In this document: positions 48,750 to 60,726 of the stretch, piece by piece
Numbering within the stretch: position 1 is the first letter of the stretch
Layout: every line of letters begins with the position of its first letter
Assembly: GCA_964035795.1 (NCBI GenBank)
Contig: OZ038320.1
Location: forward strand, 30,769,125 to 30,833,124
Source: Pterobdella sp. o SKG-2022
Taxonomy: Eukaryota > Annelida > Clitellata > Hirudinida > Piscicolidae
Length of the DNA stretch: 64,000 nt
Reading direction: 5' to 3'
Translations under genes and position numbers: made by a program
Notes under the pieces: generated by a model
Told to the model about the DNA's origin: nothing
What the model saw: only the letters and a program-made list of their open reading frames with translations
The model's database searches: none

Positions 48750-50501
48750 TTATTTTCTATCAATCTTAAAAACTTTGAATGAAGTCTTATCGATAAAATT
48801 AGTGATGAAATGAGGTAACGAAACCCCGAAAATGAATGAAATATATTCATTGACTTCTTGTACTTCCATGTATTGGTTACAAAAAGTAAATTGAAGTTGA
48901 GGGTCATTTAAAAATAGATCCTCGCCGCTGAAATGAGGCCAATACCTGTTAACCAACTTCAACCTACCGATGCCCTTCATCTCACAGACATCGCCTTGTA
49001 GCACAGAACCAGTGGTATACAAGAATGTATTGTTGAGGTTTTTAGTGTTGAATTCATTGATGAAATCTTGTTCAGATGCTCCTGCAAGGTCTCTAGTTAT
49101 GATTTTCATCATACATCCATCCTCTTGACAGTGAGGTAATTTTGAAGGTAGAATAAGGTGTTGGGGTGGCATATAGGACCTCCAGAAAATAATGTTGAGA
49201 CTTGTGTGAGAAGGTGTGTCATCAGCCATGTGTAACATAGCTTTGATCAAACCTCCCTGGTGAATGAAACCATAGAAGATTAAGGAAAAAGTGTTAGCTG
49301 TCACCCATATATAAACTAATAATTTGTTCTTTTTCATAGTTCTGGCATATGAAATAACCAAAGGAATGATGAGGGGAATGAGAAATCGAGGTTCTTGATG
49401 AGGGAAGACAGACAAAAGAATTAGTGGAACAAGCCATGATAAAATCCTAGAAGCTTGTGCAAAGATGTTGAAATTGAGAATACTATTAAAAAGATTATAA
49501 TATGCAGTTAATATCAGGGAACTGAAAAGTATGAAAACATTCACTAAACTATGAGTTAATCTACTGTGAATACCATGCTTTGCTAAATTTTGATTTTCAG
49601 AGTTGTAGAGAATGAAGTTCAAGGGTGTGATTGTGATGTTGTGGGATAGGAATGATTTGATCCCATTATCATGAAGATAGGAGACTATTTTGAGAGGTTT
49701 TAGAAAATTGAAAAAATATGAATCAAATAAAATGAAAAAAGTGATGAAAAAACTAGAAAAAAGCAAATGTTTCATTGCAAATAAAATTTTGTTGAGAAAT
49801 TTTTTTGGAATAAAAAACCTTTGTATATAAAGAAATAGAGAATATATCAAGAATGTTGGCCTAATGAATGTACCTAAAACAGAGATAAATGAATAAAAAA
49901 CTATACTTGATAAGTTTTTTAGTTTAAAAAATGGTAAAAAAAGAAGAGAAAATATAAGAAGTTCTAAAGTGTTTGTAAAAGGTCTGCAAGAAAAAACAGT
50001 CATGATGCTTGAAGAAGCAAGAACCATCATTATAAAACTTGTTTTTTTGATTAAATAATTTTCATTTTTGCTTGAAAAATGTTTATACACACAAAAATCT
50101 ACTATGAAAGAAATTAAACACATATAAGATCTTTGAAACAAGAGTATGTTTTTTGAAGTTATTTCGAATTCAGACGATATGTTAGAAAGGACTTTGAGAA
50201 AATACAATGGCGGGTATGACGTCAGAAGCACTTGCGTCCAGCTCCGTACCGGCTGTAAAGATGTAAATTCCCAAGGCAATGTAGCATTCACTCCCAACAA
50301 ATTTTCTTGAGATATTTAAAACATTTGAAATAATAATTCGATTTATTTTTTTTATTAAAAATATATTTGCATACTTGAAGCCACTTCAACGGTTTGGAAA
50401 AACTCATCCGGATGAATATAACCATACTGAGGAAATAAAGAAAAAGCAATTCTTATGAAAGCTAAAAATAACCATACTTTATTTTTGAATAAAAATAACA
50501 T
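48750..50501 (-). CDS. PIGZ: GPI mannosyltransferase 4 (PIG-Z), complete, 2 exons
   Basis: An ER membrane enzyme of glycosyltransferase family 22 that adds the fourth mannose to the GPI anchor precursor from dolichol-phosphate-mannose. Minus-strand exons: 50501-50375 and 50305-48750; 1683 nt, 560 residues (human 579). Exon 1 has a hydrophobic first helix and the family HPDE motif (residues 30-33, YIHPDEFFQ), whose acidic residue is thought to be catalytic. Exon 2 begins KNLLGVNATLPWEF and has many membrane helices, then TPLNFILYNSENQNLAKHG and FPHQEPRFLIPLIIPLV, both strong PIG-Z/PIG-B family signatures. The long intronless second exon contrasts with its many-exon neighbours. The start MLFLFKNK is the only in-frame Met upstream of HPDE. 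Confidence 0.95.
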
Positions 50502-50879
50502 ATCGAGCTTAACACTAATCTATGTTTGTACATTTAAATTTAAACAAAGAACTCGTAGCCTTTTTTATCTTGAGTTGTTATTCAAAAAGTTTATATTAAT
50601 TTAATTTGTTTTGTATCAATAGTTTATTATAACAATTAACTTTTTCTTCTAGAACCTATTGTTTTTAATAAATTTTATTTTTAAACTATCAATCACAGAA
50701 TTTCAAAGACAGCAGAAAGAAAATCTCTTTTTATTCACAGAAAATCAACAATTGAGAGAGTTTTTGACTTTGAAAAATTGAAATCAATAAAATCTTTTAT
50801 CCTGGTAAAGTTGGACAATCTCTTACAAACATAAGGAAATAAATAAGCACAACTCGTCTATGCATCAATTTTCAAAATC
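50502..50879. other. Spacer between PIGZ and UBLCP1
   Basis: A 378-base gap between two minus-strand genes. It should hold the UBLCP1 3' UTR and the PIGZ promoter. Confidence 0.5.
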
Positions 50880-53800
50880 TTAATAATAATCTTCAACACT
50901 TTCATTTTCATTTTTTGATATTCGATCACGACCTCTTTTTCGTGCATTTTTTGAAAACTTTTCCCAGTTTCTGTGGTCTAGAGATGTGAAATCTTCAATT
51001 TCTGCAATGAATTCTAGATACACACTCAACTTAACCAACTCCTGGTCTGTGGCTCGGTTAACATAGGCATTTTTGAAAGGCCTTATCTGCATGAGAAGAT
51101 AAAAAGATATAAAACTTTTGGAAATTATAATATTTTCATTTTGTTTCTTGAACATGCAAGATTTTGTTTAATAAATAAGCACTCCCTAAACAACGATATA
51201 AAATTTTATAAAAATGAAAAAACAGTTATACTGATAAAATTATGTACACTTTATCTCTCCAAATAAAATCTTTTTAGGAAGAGAGATTTTCAAATTTTAA
51301 AATTGAACCCTCCCACCTTGAGACCAGACTGAGGATTCATTAGGAAGTTTCTACGAAGGTCATCAAACATGATGGTGTTGTGAGGTCCCCACTCTGGGAA
51401 CCTACCCCAAATCACTCCGAGTGGCTTTACCTTGATAAAAAAAGTTTGGTTGATGGAGTATAGCGATTAACCAATTTCGCCTACCATAGTTGCCAAATAG
51501 GCTTAAAAAATTTTATAGCAAATTAAGACGCCTTGTGATTCAATGAAACTTATCAACCATTATTATTTCACTTTTATCAGTTGATACACTAGTTAATTTT
51601 ATGCTATAGCCCCACACCTGGCGAAAAAGGCTATGAAAAGATCTGATTGATTTATATTACGTTGTATCCCGATACGAAAAAATTCACATACATCAAACGA
51701 CCATCATTAACAGAAACAGCCATAATCATTGATAACAATGCCAAAGCACCCCCATGCTTACAGCCCACCAACCTCAATGACTCCATAGATGGGCACATCA
51801 ACAGTAATCATCGCCAGACTGTCTACCATGAAGCTTATCTGCCATTCAAAAGATATAATGGGAGATATTTTTATAGTGACTTACGTGCGATTATTGAGAT
51901 GAAAAATTTTTTCTATGATGCTCATAGACGATGGGAACGATATATACACAGGTTGGGCAAACATTTTTGTGGCGTTTGACCTTAATAAGTTTGATTTATG
52001 TACTCAAGTACTGATCAAATCAAATACGAGTATGATTATAGTGGCATTAACTTCAGGAGTTTCTAGACCACTGAGTATAATGAACTAGGAATGTAAAGTA
52101 AGGTAAGTTTTTCTAGACATGACAGTTTTAAAAAAGATTATGCGAGTATAACTAAATAAAAAAACACAAAACTAAGATTATCTCCTACTGATCTTAAATA
52201 TTCATTATACGTAATATCAGTATTGCAAGATTATGAAGCTTAAGCCAAAATTTGTGAATAAGCATATTTCCTAACTAGTGCTAGAGTGAAAAAAGCTAAG
52301 ATGATGACGAAAATGAATAATAATAAGACTTCAAAATTTAATTAAATTTTAAACAACCATACAAAGATATGACCATATTCTCCTACATACTCATATAACT
52401 ATCATGATTATCATTGTAAATGTTTTACATTCACTTTCATACTAGTCTCATACCATATAATATGGTTAAATGCTAGTATGGGTTGGATTATAGATAAAGC
52501 AGTTGAACCTTGTAGTTGGTGTTGGAGGTGACACCCAGCTCAGCCATCTTTGCCACAATCCATTTCATACTGGTGGCAGCTGTGATGAGGAATGTTGTTA
52601 TATGATTTAACATTTTTATGTCTATTAATAGTAGTTATATTTGAAAAATATACATTTTTTAAACAGTGTAACATCTTCAAAAACTTCATACATTTTGAAT
52701 AAAACTATTATTATTATCATTATTCGTTTAACGTCTTTTGTTTCGTAGCATGAGGTTAAACTATTTTTTATTCAGTAATTTTATCAAATTGATAATGTAA
52801 CACTAAAAAACAGTTTAAACTCACACCAGATGACAATGTCATAGTGAGCATAGGCCCTAGTGAGAAACTCATGTAAATAGGGCCTCATCAGATCTCTACC
52901 TGTCTCACCTACCGACCTATGATCTGAAGAGGGAGTATAGAGAGGTTAGGAAGTGAAGATGAGAGTAAGATGATGAAATTATATTTTATTAATTAAAGAA
53001 GTGATGATGTATGAATCAATCAAATCAATTAGAATAAATGATGGGAAGTTGTGAGGTAGCCACCCAAGTCTAGGGTGCCTGAGGTAAAAAAATAATAACA
53101 AAAATAATAATAATGATAATAATAATAATAAATAAGACAGTTTTTTTCACTAAAAGATTAATATTGATTTAAAAAAAGAGATATATTGTAAAAATGATTT
53201 AAGCTGACTGCTATAAATCCTTCTCATTGGGACATGTATACCCCTATAATCTAAAGTTAATGTATAAAAGCTGAATCCAAATTATATAGTCAACATTTTA
53301 CTCTTTTTTAATGAACTTTAATGATGTGAGGTTCAAAAATAATATATTCAAAAGAATGAAATTTAAATTTTAACAATGCAGAATTATGGCAGAACCAAAT
53401 GAGAATGATCTCACCAAACAATGTATAATCAATATCAAGGACAAGCAGTTTCGATCCTTTTCGAGGGTTGTTCAGTATTTCAAACTTGTATGTGTTTATT
53501 CTTTTGTCTATTTTGTCCAAAAACTCTTTTCTGTAACATATGAAATGATAATTTGAATAAGTAAGCACATATGAATTCTTCATGTTTTTTGAGTTTAATA
53601 AAGCTAATTTTTTAAAATTTAATATTCATATTATTTTCAAAACTTATTTATTTTATATAAAAAATTTAATTAAAAGAGTAAACTCGAAAAAATAATTTCA
53701 ACTATAATTTTAAATAAGAAAGATTTATTTTGAAAAAGCATAGAAGGACCACACCTATGTTGCACCTCAACCACATCTTCTTCAATATCAAAATCATTTA

Positions 53801-54245
53801 TCACAGAGTCATCTTCCACTGCATTGTTCACTTTTTCTATTTCCTCCTCTGGTGTTCCTATCATCATTATTTTCATTCCCTCTTTCAAATCTAAATCTAT
53901 CAGCTTTGTTTCATTTGATGGGGGCTTTCCTTAAAGGAAGTGTGTAATTTTTATTTTTAAAGATGATAAACAAAATTTCAAAACATTTAATTTTGGTTAA
54001 TCAAATCTCTAAATAAATTAATAAACATACAACATAAACAAAATGACAATATAAAACTTAAATTTCAATTGAAAAAAAAACTCACCTTTATGCTTTAATC
54101 CCATGAGCTTCTGCCTTTCGGGAAGCACTCTGGTATGTTTGTAGAGAAGTTCTTTGAACTGACCAACCGTGTACGACTCTGTAGCCTCTTTTATGTCTAC
54201 ATTTTTACCGTTCCATTTTACCGAAAAGTTAGGAAGAACAGACAT
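50880..54245 (-). CDS. UBLCP1: Ubiquitin-like domain-containing CTD phosphatase 1, complete
   Basis: A nuclear HAD-family phosphatase that acts on the proteasome. Minus-strand exons in reading order: 54245-54086, 53929-53755, 53530-53415, 52923-52825, 52579-52509, 51756-51688, 51430-51317, 51086-50880; 1011 nt, 336 residues (human 318). The N-terminal ubiquitin-like domain ([11 protein letters not shown] to MIGTPEEE) is followed by [14 protein letters not shown] and the catalytic DxDxT motif ([10 protein letters not shown]; Asp144, Asp146, Thr148). Later motifs are [48 protein letters not shown] and [11 protein letters not shown]. The extra length is an Arg/Lys/Glu-rich C-terminal tail. Exon 6 (51756-51688) fits in phase and length but matches the family only weakly ([15 protein letters not shown]); it is the least certain part. 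Confidence 0.92.
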
Positions 54246-54643
54246 TTGTAAAAATAATTTTTTAACTTAACAAAGTTTTATCAAATTTGAATTTTTTTTT
54301 ATATAAATAAAAAAAATTAAAAGTGGAGTTATGCCTTAAAATAAATAAAGAAAAACTTAAATGATTTATAATCAATTTTTTTTTCAACTTCACGTTCTAT
54401 TTTTTAATGTAATAGTTTATTGAGTTGATCAAATTTAAGTTTTTGCAAGTTTCTGAAAACTATCTGTCTTTTAACTAGGTTATCGATTTATTATTTTCTT
54501 TTACGATTTGCTCTATTCGAAAGTTTATATAATTATACTTTTATCACGTCTAAATTTGTTTTCTCATTAAAATAAATCACAACAAACAGGGAATAGCCTA
54601 TTTATTTATTAAAAATTAAATATAAATAAAGGAATTAAAAATG
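54246..54643. other. Spacer between UBLCP1 and AGK
   Basis: A 398-base AT-rich gap between two minus-strand genes, with no feature seen inside it. Confidence 0.5.
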
Positions 54644-57600
54644 CTATGAGCTGTTTAATTGGGCGTTTTGTTGATTTAAAAAAAATTTAAGTTTGTTTGG
54701 GAGAAGATTGATGGATAGATTCTTCATCCCGTCAAACGTTTCACTGTCGATCTGCAACCTTCGCGCCTCATTCTTCAATATTTTTAAGAACAATAAAATA
54801 GTGAGATAATTTGATAGACTTCTTTTTTTTTAAACTCTATCTTTTTCTATCAGAAAAAGCTTATTATAAATCGTTAGTTTATAAAATATTGTAAAATTTT
54901 TTTTAGATATATAGATATTACCATGGATAAAAATACGTGTACCTCACTAAAGTTAAAAAAATCGAAAAATATTCGGATAGAAAGCTACAAAAACAGATTC
55001 TAAAAAAGCGATGAAATCAACAATAGTATCATCAAAAATTGGAAATGTTAAATATAATAATTATCATTTCACGCCTGTTTTCAATCCAGCGTGGGTTGGG
55101 CATAAAAATAACATAAATGTATCCACATAACAACAACAAACCATGTTATTAAGTTGCAGTGACGACACTACCACCTCTCTGATCCTTTCATCACTCACTT
55201 CATTGTTTCTCCTCTCCATTCTGTTCATCATAATCACCATGATCGTTTGTCGTTTTTATAACCACGTTCATATGATGTCAGATGTGTAGGTGTTTACCAT
55301 GTTTTCAATTAATAAAATTATATATTTATAATTTTCATGTGAATCATAAAAACACAAAAATATTTTAATTTTCTATTGAGACAAAGCTTTTTGATGAATT
55401 TTCTATCATCATCAAATAACTAATGGTGTCATAGTTATTATTCTTTTCTATTTTATTGTAAATTATTAAACATTACACATGACATGTTCAAAACAACTTG
55501 TATACACGCCTTAACTCACCCAAACTTGCGGTAGTCCTGACCACTCAGCCCCTCCTTGAACAAGCGAGTCAGTAAAGAGTTGGTCTATAGTGGGTGTTTG
55601 CATAAAGCATTTCACGTATCAATAATATATAAAAATAACACTAATAATAATAATAATAATAATATGAATAAAAATAATATCAAAACACCTTAAATAATTA
55701 AATTAAATAAAACAGTATACAAATAATATTGCTTCAAAGTTGTATCTATGAATGACACTTAAAATCAATCTAAATACAACACAGAAGTCCATCAAAGTCG
55801 TAAGCACTAGGCACCTTAATGTTAGCGATGAGGTCTATCTGTGAGAGGGGAGTCTGTTGTGAGTAAAGCTTGCCACAGTTTTCGTTGTTCACATTGGTGA
55901 AGTCTAACGCTGGCGTGACTGATAAGGTAAGGAAAACATACAATGGTGATGTAATCAAATCATACTAACTAAGATGAAAATAACTATAATACTTGAGTTT
56001 TATTTAAATTATGTCTATCCTAGTTTATCCTCATTTTCATTATGCTATCTCAGCGACTCTAAACTGTCACCAACATAATTTTATCTAAAAGGTTTCAGAC
56101 CCCAATCCTCAATTCATCTCAAACCAATCCTACTTCACAACCCACCCATCAACTCATCTCCAGCCAATCCTACTTCACAACCCCACTAATCAACTCATAT
56201 ACAACCAATCCTACTTCACAACCCAACCCATCAACTCATCTCCAGCCAATCCTACTTCACAACCCCACCCACCTGGTTTCCTGATGAAGGGGGCAACAAT
56301 AAAACTCCACCAATGTCTTCTCTTCTCAGGGACAGACTGCACACACCTGTTGCATCCATGACACACTTCAGTGAAGCTCAACGATAGATCGTGGAGGTCC
56401 TCTTTTGAGAAGATCGATGCTATGTAAACACCAACCCTCCCTCCGAGCAAGCGGCAGAACCAGGTACTAATGTGGTGGTGGGTGTGTTAATGGGGAATCT
56501 GAGTTAAATAATAATGAGTATTCTTGTTATTTGTTTAATCCCTGGTTTTAAGTGATATCTAAGCTACTGATAAACCAAGTAATAAAATAATTAACTAACT
56601 GAATCACAAATTAACTATCTAAGTAATAAATTATCAATCTAACATAATAACTGACTAACTAATCGACCAAATATGCAACATAATCCTCTTTATATACAAC
56701 ACAAAACCAACTTTCGTTTGATGTCAGAGTCAGTAAAAGCTCCCACAGACAAGTTTGCCACTCCATACACCTTCTTATCTCCCTCACCCTTTGGATTTGT
56801 CACAAGTTTTCATATTATTGTTGGTTCTATCGTCAAGTTTGTTCGATTATGTGTTTGAGTTTTTTCATTTATTTTTTTTTAATTCATTATAATTTTATAT
56901 AGTAGTCTATCAGTAGATAATTGTATGAATAAGCTGACTGTTTCTATGCAGTGAAATATATTATTTAATATGAAAATATAAATTAATCAAATGATAATAA
57001 TATCTAGTAAAAAAACATAATAAAATAAAAAAAATAAAAACCAAATAACAAAAATAATAAACGCACTTGAACACTGAAGACGTCAACATATTTCAAAGCA
57101 GATGCCCTCACCAACGACATCACCATCTCTGCTTTGAACCTGTAGGTGGTGTGGATGGTGATGATGGTGTGATGTCGGTAATAGATGGTGGGGTGTTATG
57201 TAGCGGTGTGGGTGTGATGGATGATGTGGTGTGAGTGGGAGATGGTGTGGTGTGATGTGATATGGATGGTGTGGTATGTGTGGGTGAGGTGATATTGTAT
57301 GGGTAATATGTAGTGTGGTATGGGTGTTGTGGTGTGAAGTTGAGATGGGGTATTAAACAGTATACTAATGTGTGTGTTAGTGCTAAACCTGAATCAAACA
57401 ATTAAAATTTTTGATATAGAGTTTATTTTTTTCACACAAAGGGTAAAGATAAACATATCAAAACATGTATGTATAAAAACTCAAAAAACATAAAGGTAAT
57501 ATACTTTGTCTCGTTGTGAGTGTCTGCAGGGTGGAGAAGGTGGGCCAGGGTGTTGTTGCGTCCTAATGGTACTACGCAGATGGGTGTCTGAGAGAAGGTG

Positions 57601-59418
57601 TTCTGAGGATGGGGGTGGTAATGACGGAGATTGGTGTGAATAAGATAGTAGTTTTGAATAACAAAAAAAATGAGAATTATATAATTTTGGAAATGATAGT
57701 AAAAGAAAAAAATTTAATATTTATGAATAGAAATAAAATTTAGTGACACTAATAACAATCAAATTATTTGAACATTTTACCTCATCAGTTCTTTTCATCA
57801 TGCCAGTCACAACCTGATTAGTTAGATGATGCATAAAAGGATGATGGTGTATTGTAATGATATAATGAATGCATCCATAAACTGCCCACCAATACCAACA
57901 CACCCCTCTCACCCACCCATCTCACTACACCCCTCTCACCCACCCATCTCACTACACCCCTCTCACCCACCCATCTCACCACATCCTCCTTCTACCCACC
58001 TCAGACAAAGTTCCATCTCCACCAGCCACAACTACTGCACTAACATCACCCACATCACTCACCAACTTCTTACCATCACCTTCTTGTTTTGACTGTGGTC
58101 ATGTAAGGGTGCATGTGGATGATGGCTTATGATGGCGGTAGTGAAGGATTTTAGTATGGTGGTACATGGTTGTATTGGGTGAAATTATAGTTTGTATTAT
58201 ATGTATAAATAATTGATACTAATGAATATTAGTGGATCAAAAAAACACAAAAATATTTGAATTTTTTATTCTGATGAAGCTTCTCAATATATTCTATATC
58301 ATCATCAGATAACTAATTGACCTAATGATAATATAGAATACATCGAGAGGCTTTGTTTAAAAAAAAATTAAAATATTATTGTGTTTTTATTGTTCACATT
58401 TTTTAACCTAATTATTCACAATCATTGATATAAAATAATGAAAAGTATAACTAATGATTATAAATAGAAAGTAATGAATATTAATGAACCAGAAGTAGGT
58501 CAACATCAAAGGCTGCAAGATGCAACAATGGGGCAACCTTCTTCTTGAACTCATCCCTCCCTTTCCTTCAACCATTCATTATATATTTAAATACTATTTG
58601 ATATCATTCAAGTGTTAATTAATTGAAACTTTACAAAATAAACATATTTTTGTATAGGAAAATGGGTTATCGAAAGAATTGGTTGATTATATTGATAACA
58701 TCAACAAATATAGATTTTCAACTCTACTTAAAAACTGCATTACACTACTAGCAATACAAGTAACAATGACAATATAAAAACTAAGTTGTACTACATAGCT
58801 AGCAACTACATTTTAATGTATAGTTATCAATATAAAATTAATCAGCAATAAAAATAGCAATTTTAATATAAAAATAAGGTTGCAATACTGTGCTAGTGAT
58901 ACAATGTTGATCTAAAATTTTAAGACCCTCTGTTGGCAGCAGGATTGAGAATCACAACCACTTTTGCTGGTTGCACCTGCTTGTTCAATGGCATCTCACC
59001 TAGTTTCTGGAGATTTGGTCATCTTTGTAAATTTTTGTATCTCAATAATTAGATTATATTTTTCAATAATATTTATGAGTCTATGTAAGTTTTATTGTGT
59101 ATGTTTGATAAATTATAGCTAAGAAAATTTTCAAGAAAAAATATACCTTAGCCTCTAGGCAATAATTCTTCATCAAAATCCAATCTCTATAGAAGTTGTT
59201 TTTAAAAATGAATACATATTTTGAAAAGTTTAAAATTTGATTTGGAAACTGATAATAATTTCAAAAAAATCAGAATGGCATAGACTTAATGTGACACAAG
59301 TTGCCACCACATGAGCTTACTCATATTTGTTCTTTGCGTAATTCACACCGTAAGCACAAACTCCACTGAAAAACACAGTCTTTTTCCAATGTGATCTAAT
59401 TGTTTTAAGAGCATTCAT
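54644..59418 (-). CDS. AGK: Acylglycerol kinase, mitochondrial, complete, 14 exons
   Basis: A mitochondrial lipid kinase that phosphorylates diacylglycerol and monoacylglycerol and, in vertebrates, is a TIM22 import complex subunit. Minus-strand exons: 59418-59321, 59186-59147, 59006-58927, 58556-58490, 58092-58000, 57813-57781, 57602-57505, 57139-57067, 56788-56712, 56466-56273, 55918-55815, 55584-55520, 55220-55142, 54772-54644; 1230 nt, 409 residues (human 422). It begins MNALKTIRSHWKKTVFFSGV, matching the human start with its hydrophobic segment. The DAG-kinase catalytic domain has VVVILNPAANRG, VVVAGGDGTLSE (GGDGT at 119-123), VVTGMMKRTDE and TPICVVPLGRNNTLAH. The C-terminus, ending in a SINLLPNKLKFF block, matches the human tail. 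All junctions are in phase. The acceptor chosen for exon 4 and the boundaries of exons 12-13, where homology is weak, are less certain. Confidence 0.94.
55338..55432 (+). repeat. Foldback-family arm in AGK intron 12
   Basis: Begins GTGAATCATAAAAACACAAA and ends TATCATCATCAAATAACTAA, the same order of words as the left arm of the 35618 element. No matching right arm is seen. Confidence 0.65.
56108..56270. repeat. 41-bp minisatellite, 4 copies, in AGK intron 10
   Basis: The block AATCCTACTTCACAACCC recurs about every 41 bases (near 56126, 56166, 56207, 56248). The last unit abuts the 5' splice site of the intron (exon 56273). Confidence 0.85.
57145..57345. repeat. GT/GATG-rich low-complexity DNA in AGK intron 7
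   Basis: Irregular repeats of GGTGTGATG and GATGGTGTGGTGTG, lying just upstream (in gene sense) of the exon at 57139-57067. Confidence 0.75.
57899..57984. repeat. 27-bp minisatellite, about 3 copies, in AGK intron 5
   Basis: Units read CACCCCTCTCACCCACCCAT followed by CTCACTA, in tandem, starting about 15 bases past the 5' splice site of intron 5 in gene sense. Confidence 0.85.
58232..58398. mobile_element. Imperfect foldback element in AGK intron 4
   Basis: Same organisation as the 35618 element: left arm with AAAAACACAAAAATATTTGA, GATGAAGCTTCTCAATATAT and TATCATCATCAGATAA; right arm inverted with TATAGAATACATCGAGAGGC and ATTGTGTTTTTATTGTTCAC. The arms have diverged, so it is an older copy. 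Confidence 0.8.
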
Positions 59419-60482
59419 GTTTTTGAAACAATATCATTTTTTAATCCTTAGAAAATGGTTAAAAGTTAATTTACTTAACAACCTTCGTTTATTTTTAATA
59501 ACTATGAAAACCTTTTTAAAAGATAAGCTTTAAATTTTTTCAAAATATTTTAAAAATATATACTAATTTTTTTTCAGTTTAAAAACTTATTTTTTATTTT
59601 GTTTGGTATTTCGACGTAAGAGAGACGTTTATTTCATTTAAAATTTGTTGATTTTGAATTATCCTTCTGATGAAAAAAAAACAGCTTGTGAAAGTGAATG
59701 TTGAGTTAGTAATATTATATAAACCAAAAGCATAAACAAATTCAATAAATATTTGCATTCTTTTTAAACTAACGTAGTGCTCTATGGTACACTATAGGAT
59801 ATGTTGAAATGGTCAACATCAAACTACGTTTAATCTTTAAAGTTTCGATTGAGTGAATTTTTTCTCATTCGAAAGACATAACTGAACAGAATATATCAAG
59901 AAAAAGAGATTGAATAGAGGGTATTAATTTTTAAAAAACCGGTCATTTTGTGGAAAGCAGATGAAAACACGCTAAGCTTGAACGCGTGCTCCGCAAAATG
60001 AACATGAGTATAACTCAGAACAAATATGCGGTTAATGTGGGAGACCGTGTTTGAGTCATCTGTGGTCCCATCGATGTCATGTTAATCGGGCTAAGTAAAG
60101 GAAATTCAATGCACGCTACAAGTCAAAACTCTTTTTCATTATTGCCATATAGCAATATTTGTGAAAAGTCTACTAAAGTGAAGGTGGCAGAAAAAATACA
60201 TATTTCTAGTTCAGAATATTTTTCCTAAATGTGGCAATTGTAGAATGATGTGTAAGTTTGTGAGCCATAAATTATATTCAAAGCAAAAGCGATACTTGAC
60301 TTGAAAACGAATTTCTGCCACTAAACCAAAAAGGTACATATGGAATGTAATACAAGATGTTTTGTAGAAATTTTGAGCGTAGTCACCATGGTAAAGTTAT
60401 CGCAAGAGGTTTACAAATTATAAATGAAAAAAATTGAAAGAGGAAGAATGATTGACATAAATGTTTAATTTTGACTGAATTT
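59419..60482. other. Region upstream of AGK and downstream of U2 copy 1
   Basis: No gene is recognised. A higher-GC stretch at about 59975-60120 stands out but matches nothing I know. Confidence 0.4.
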
Positions 60483-60484
60483 TA

Positions 60485-60671
60485 TAGGCCGATCCCGGAG
60501 GTAGTGCGATACCGGGCCAACCCGCGGAGAAGTCCGAGCAAGCCCGGAGCTTTCTCCAAATGCCAAAGATTGGTTTAATATCGATGCCCCCATATAGGGA
60601 GCGTATCAGATATTAAGCTGATAAGAACAGATACTACACTTTTGATCTTAGCCATTAGGCCGAGAAGCGAT
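60485..60671 (-). ncRNA. U2: U2 small nuclear RNA, copy 1
   Basis: Read on the minus strand it starts ATCGCTTCTCGGCC, the U2 5' end, followed by the branch-site recognition segment GTGTAGTATCTG and the SL IIa motif TATCAGCTTAATATCTGATA. Stem-loop IV has the loop core TCGCACTACC closed by CCCGG/CCGGG. The Sm-site position reads AATCTTTGG instead of the usual ATTTTTGG. The 3' end is placed near GATCGGCC. Length is about 187 nt, normal for U2. All core elements are intact, so it is likely expressed. Confidence 0.95.
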
Positions 60672-60697
60672 AAGTAAGCTTATCCAACCTGCATTTC

Positions 60698-60726
60698 TAT
60701 AGCGTATATTGATAAAATCTAGAGGT
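60698..60726 (-). promoter_or_regulatory. U2 copy 1 upstream element (PSE-like plus TATA-like)
   Basis: On the minus strand, ACCTCTAGATTTTATC lies at about -40 to -55 and CGCTATA at about -27 to -33 from the RNA start. The same two blocks at the same distances precede U2 copy 2, while flanking bases differ. This fits a snRNA proximal sequence element. Confidence 0.7.

Noticed and set aside
57120..58092. Thr/Pro/His-rich ORFs on both strands
   Set aside because: They translate minisatellite and GT-rich DNA in AGK introns.
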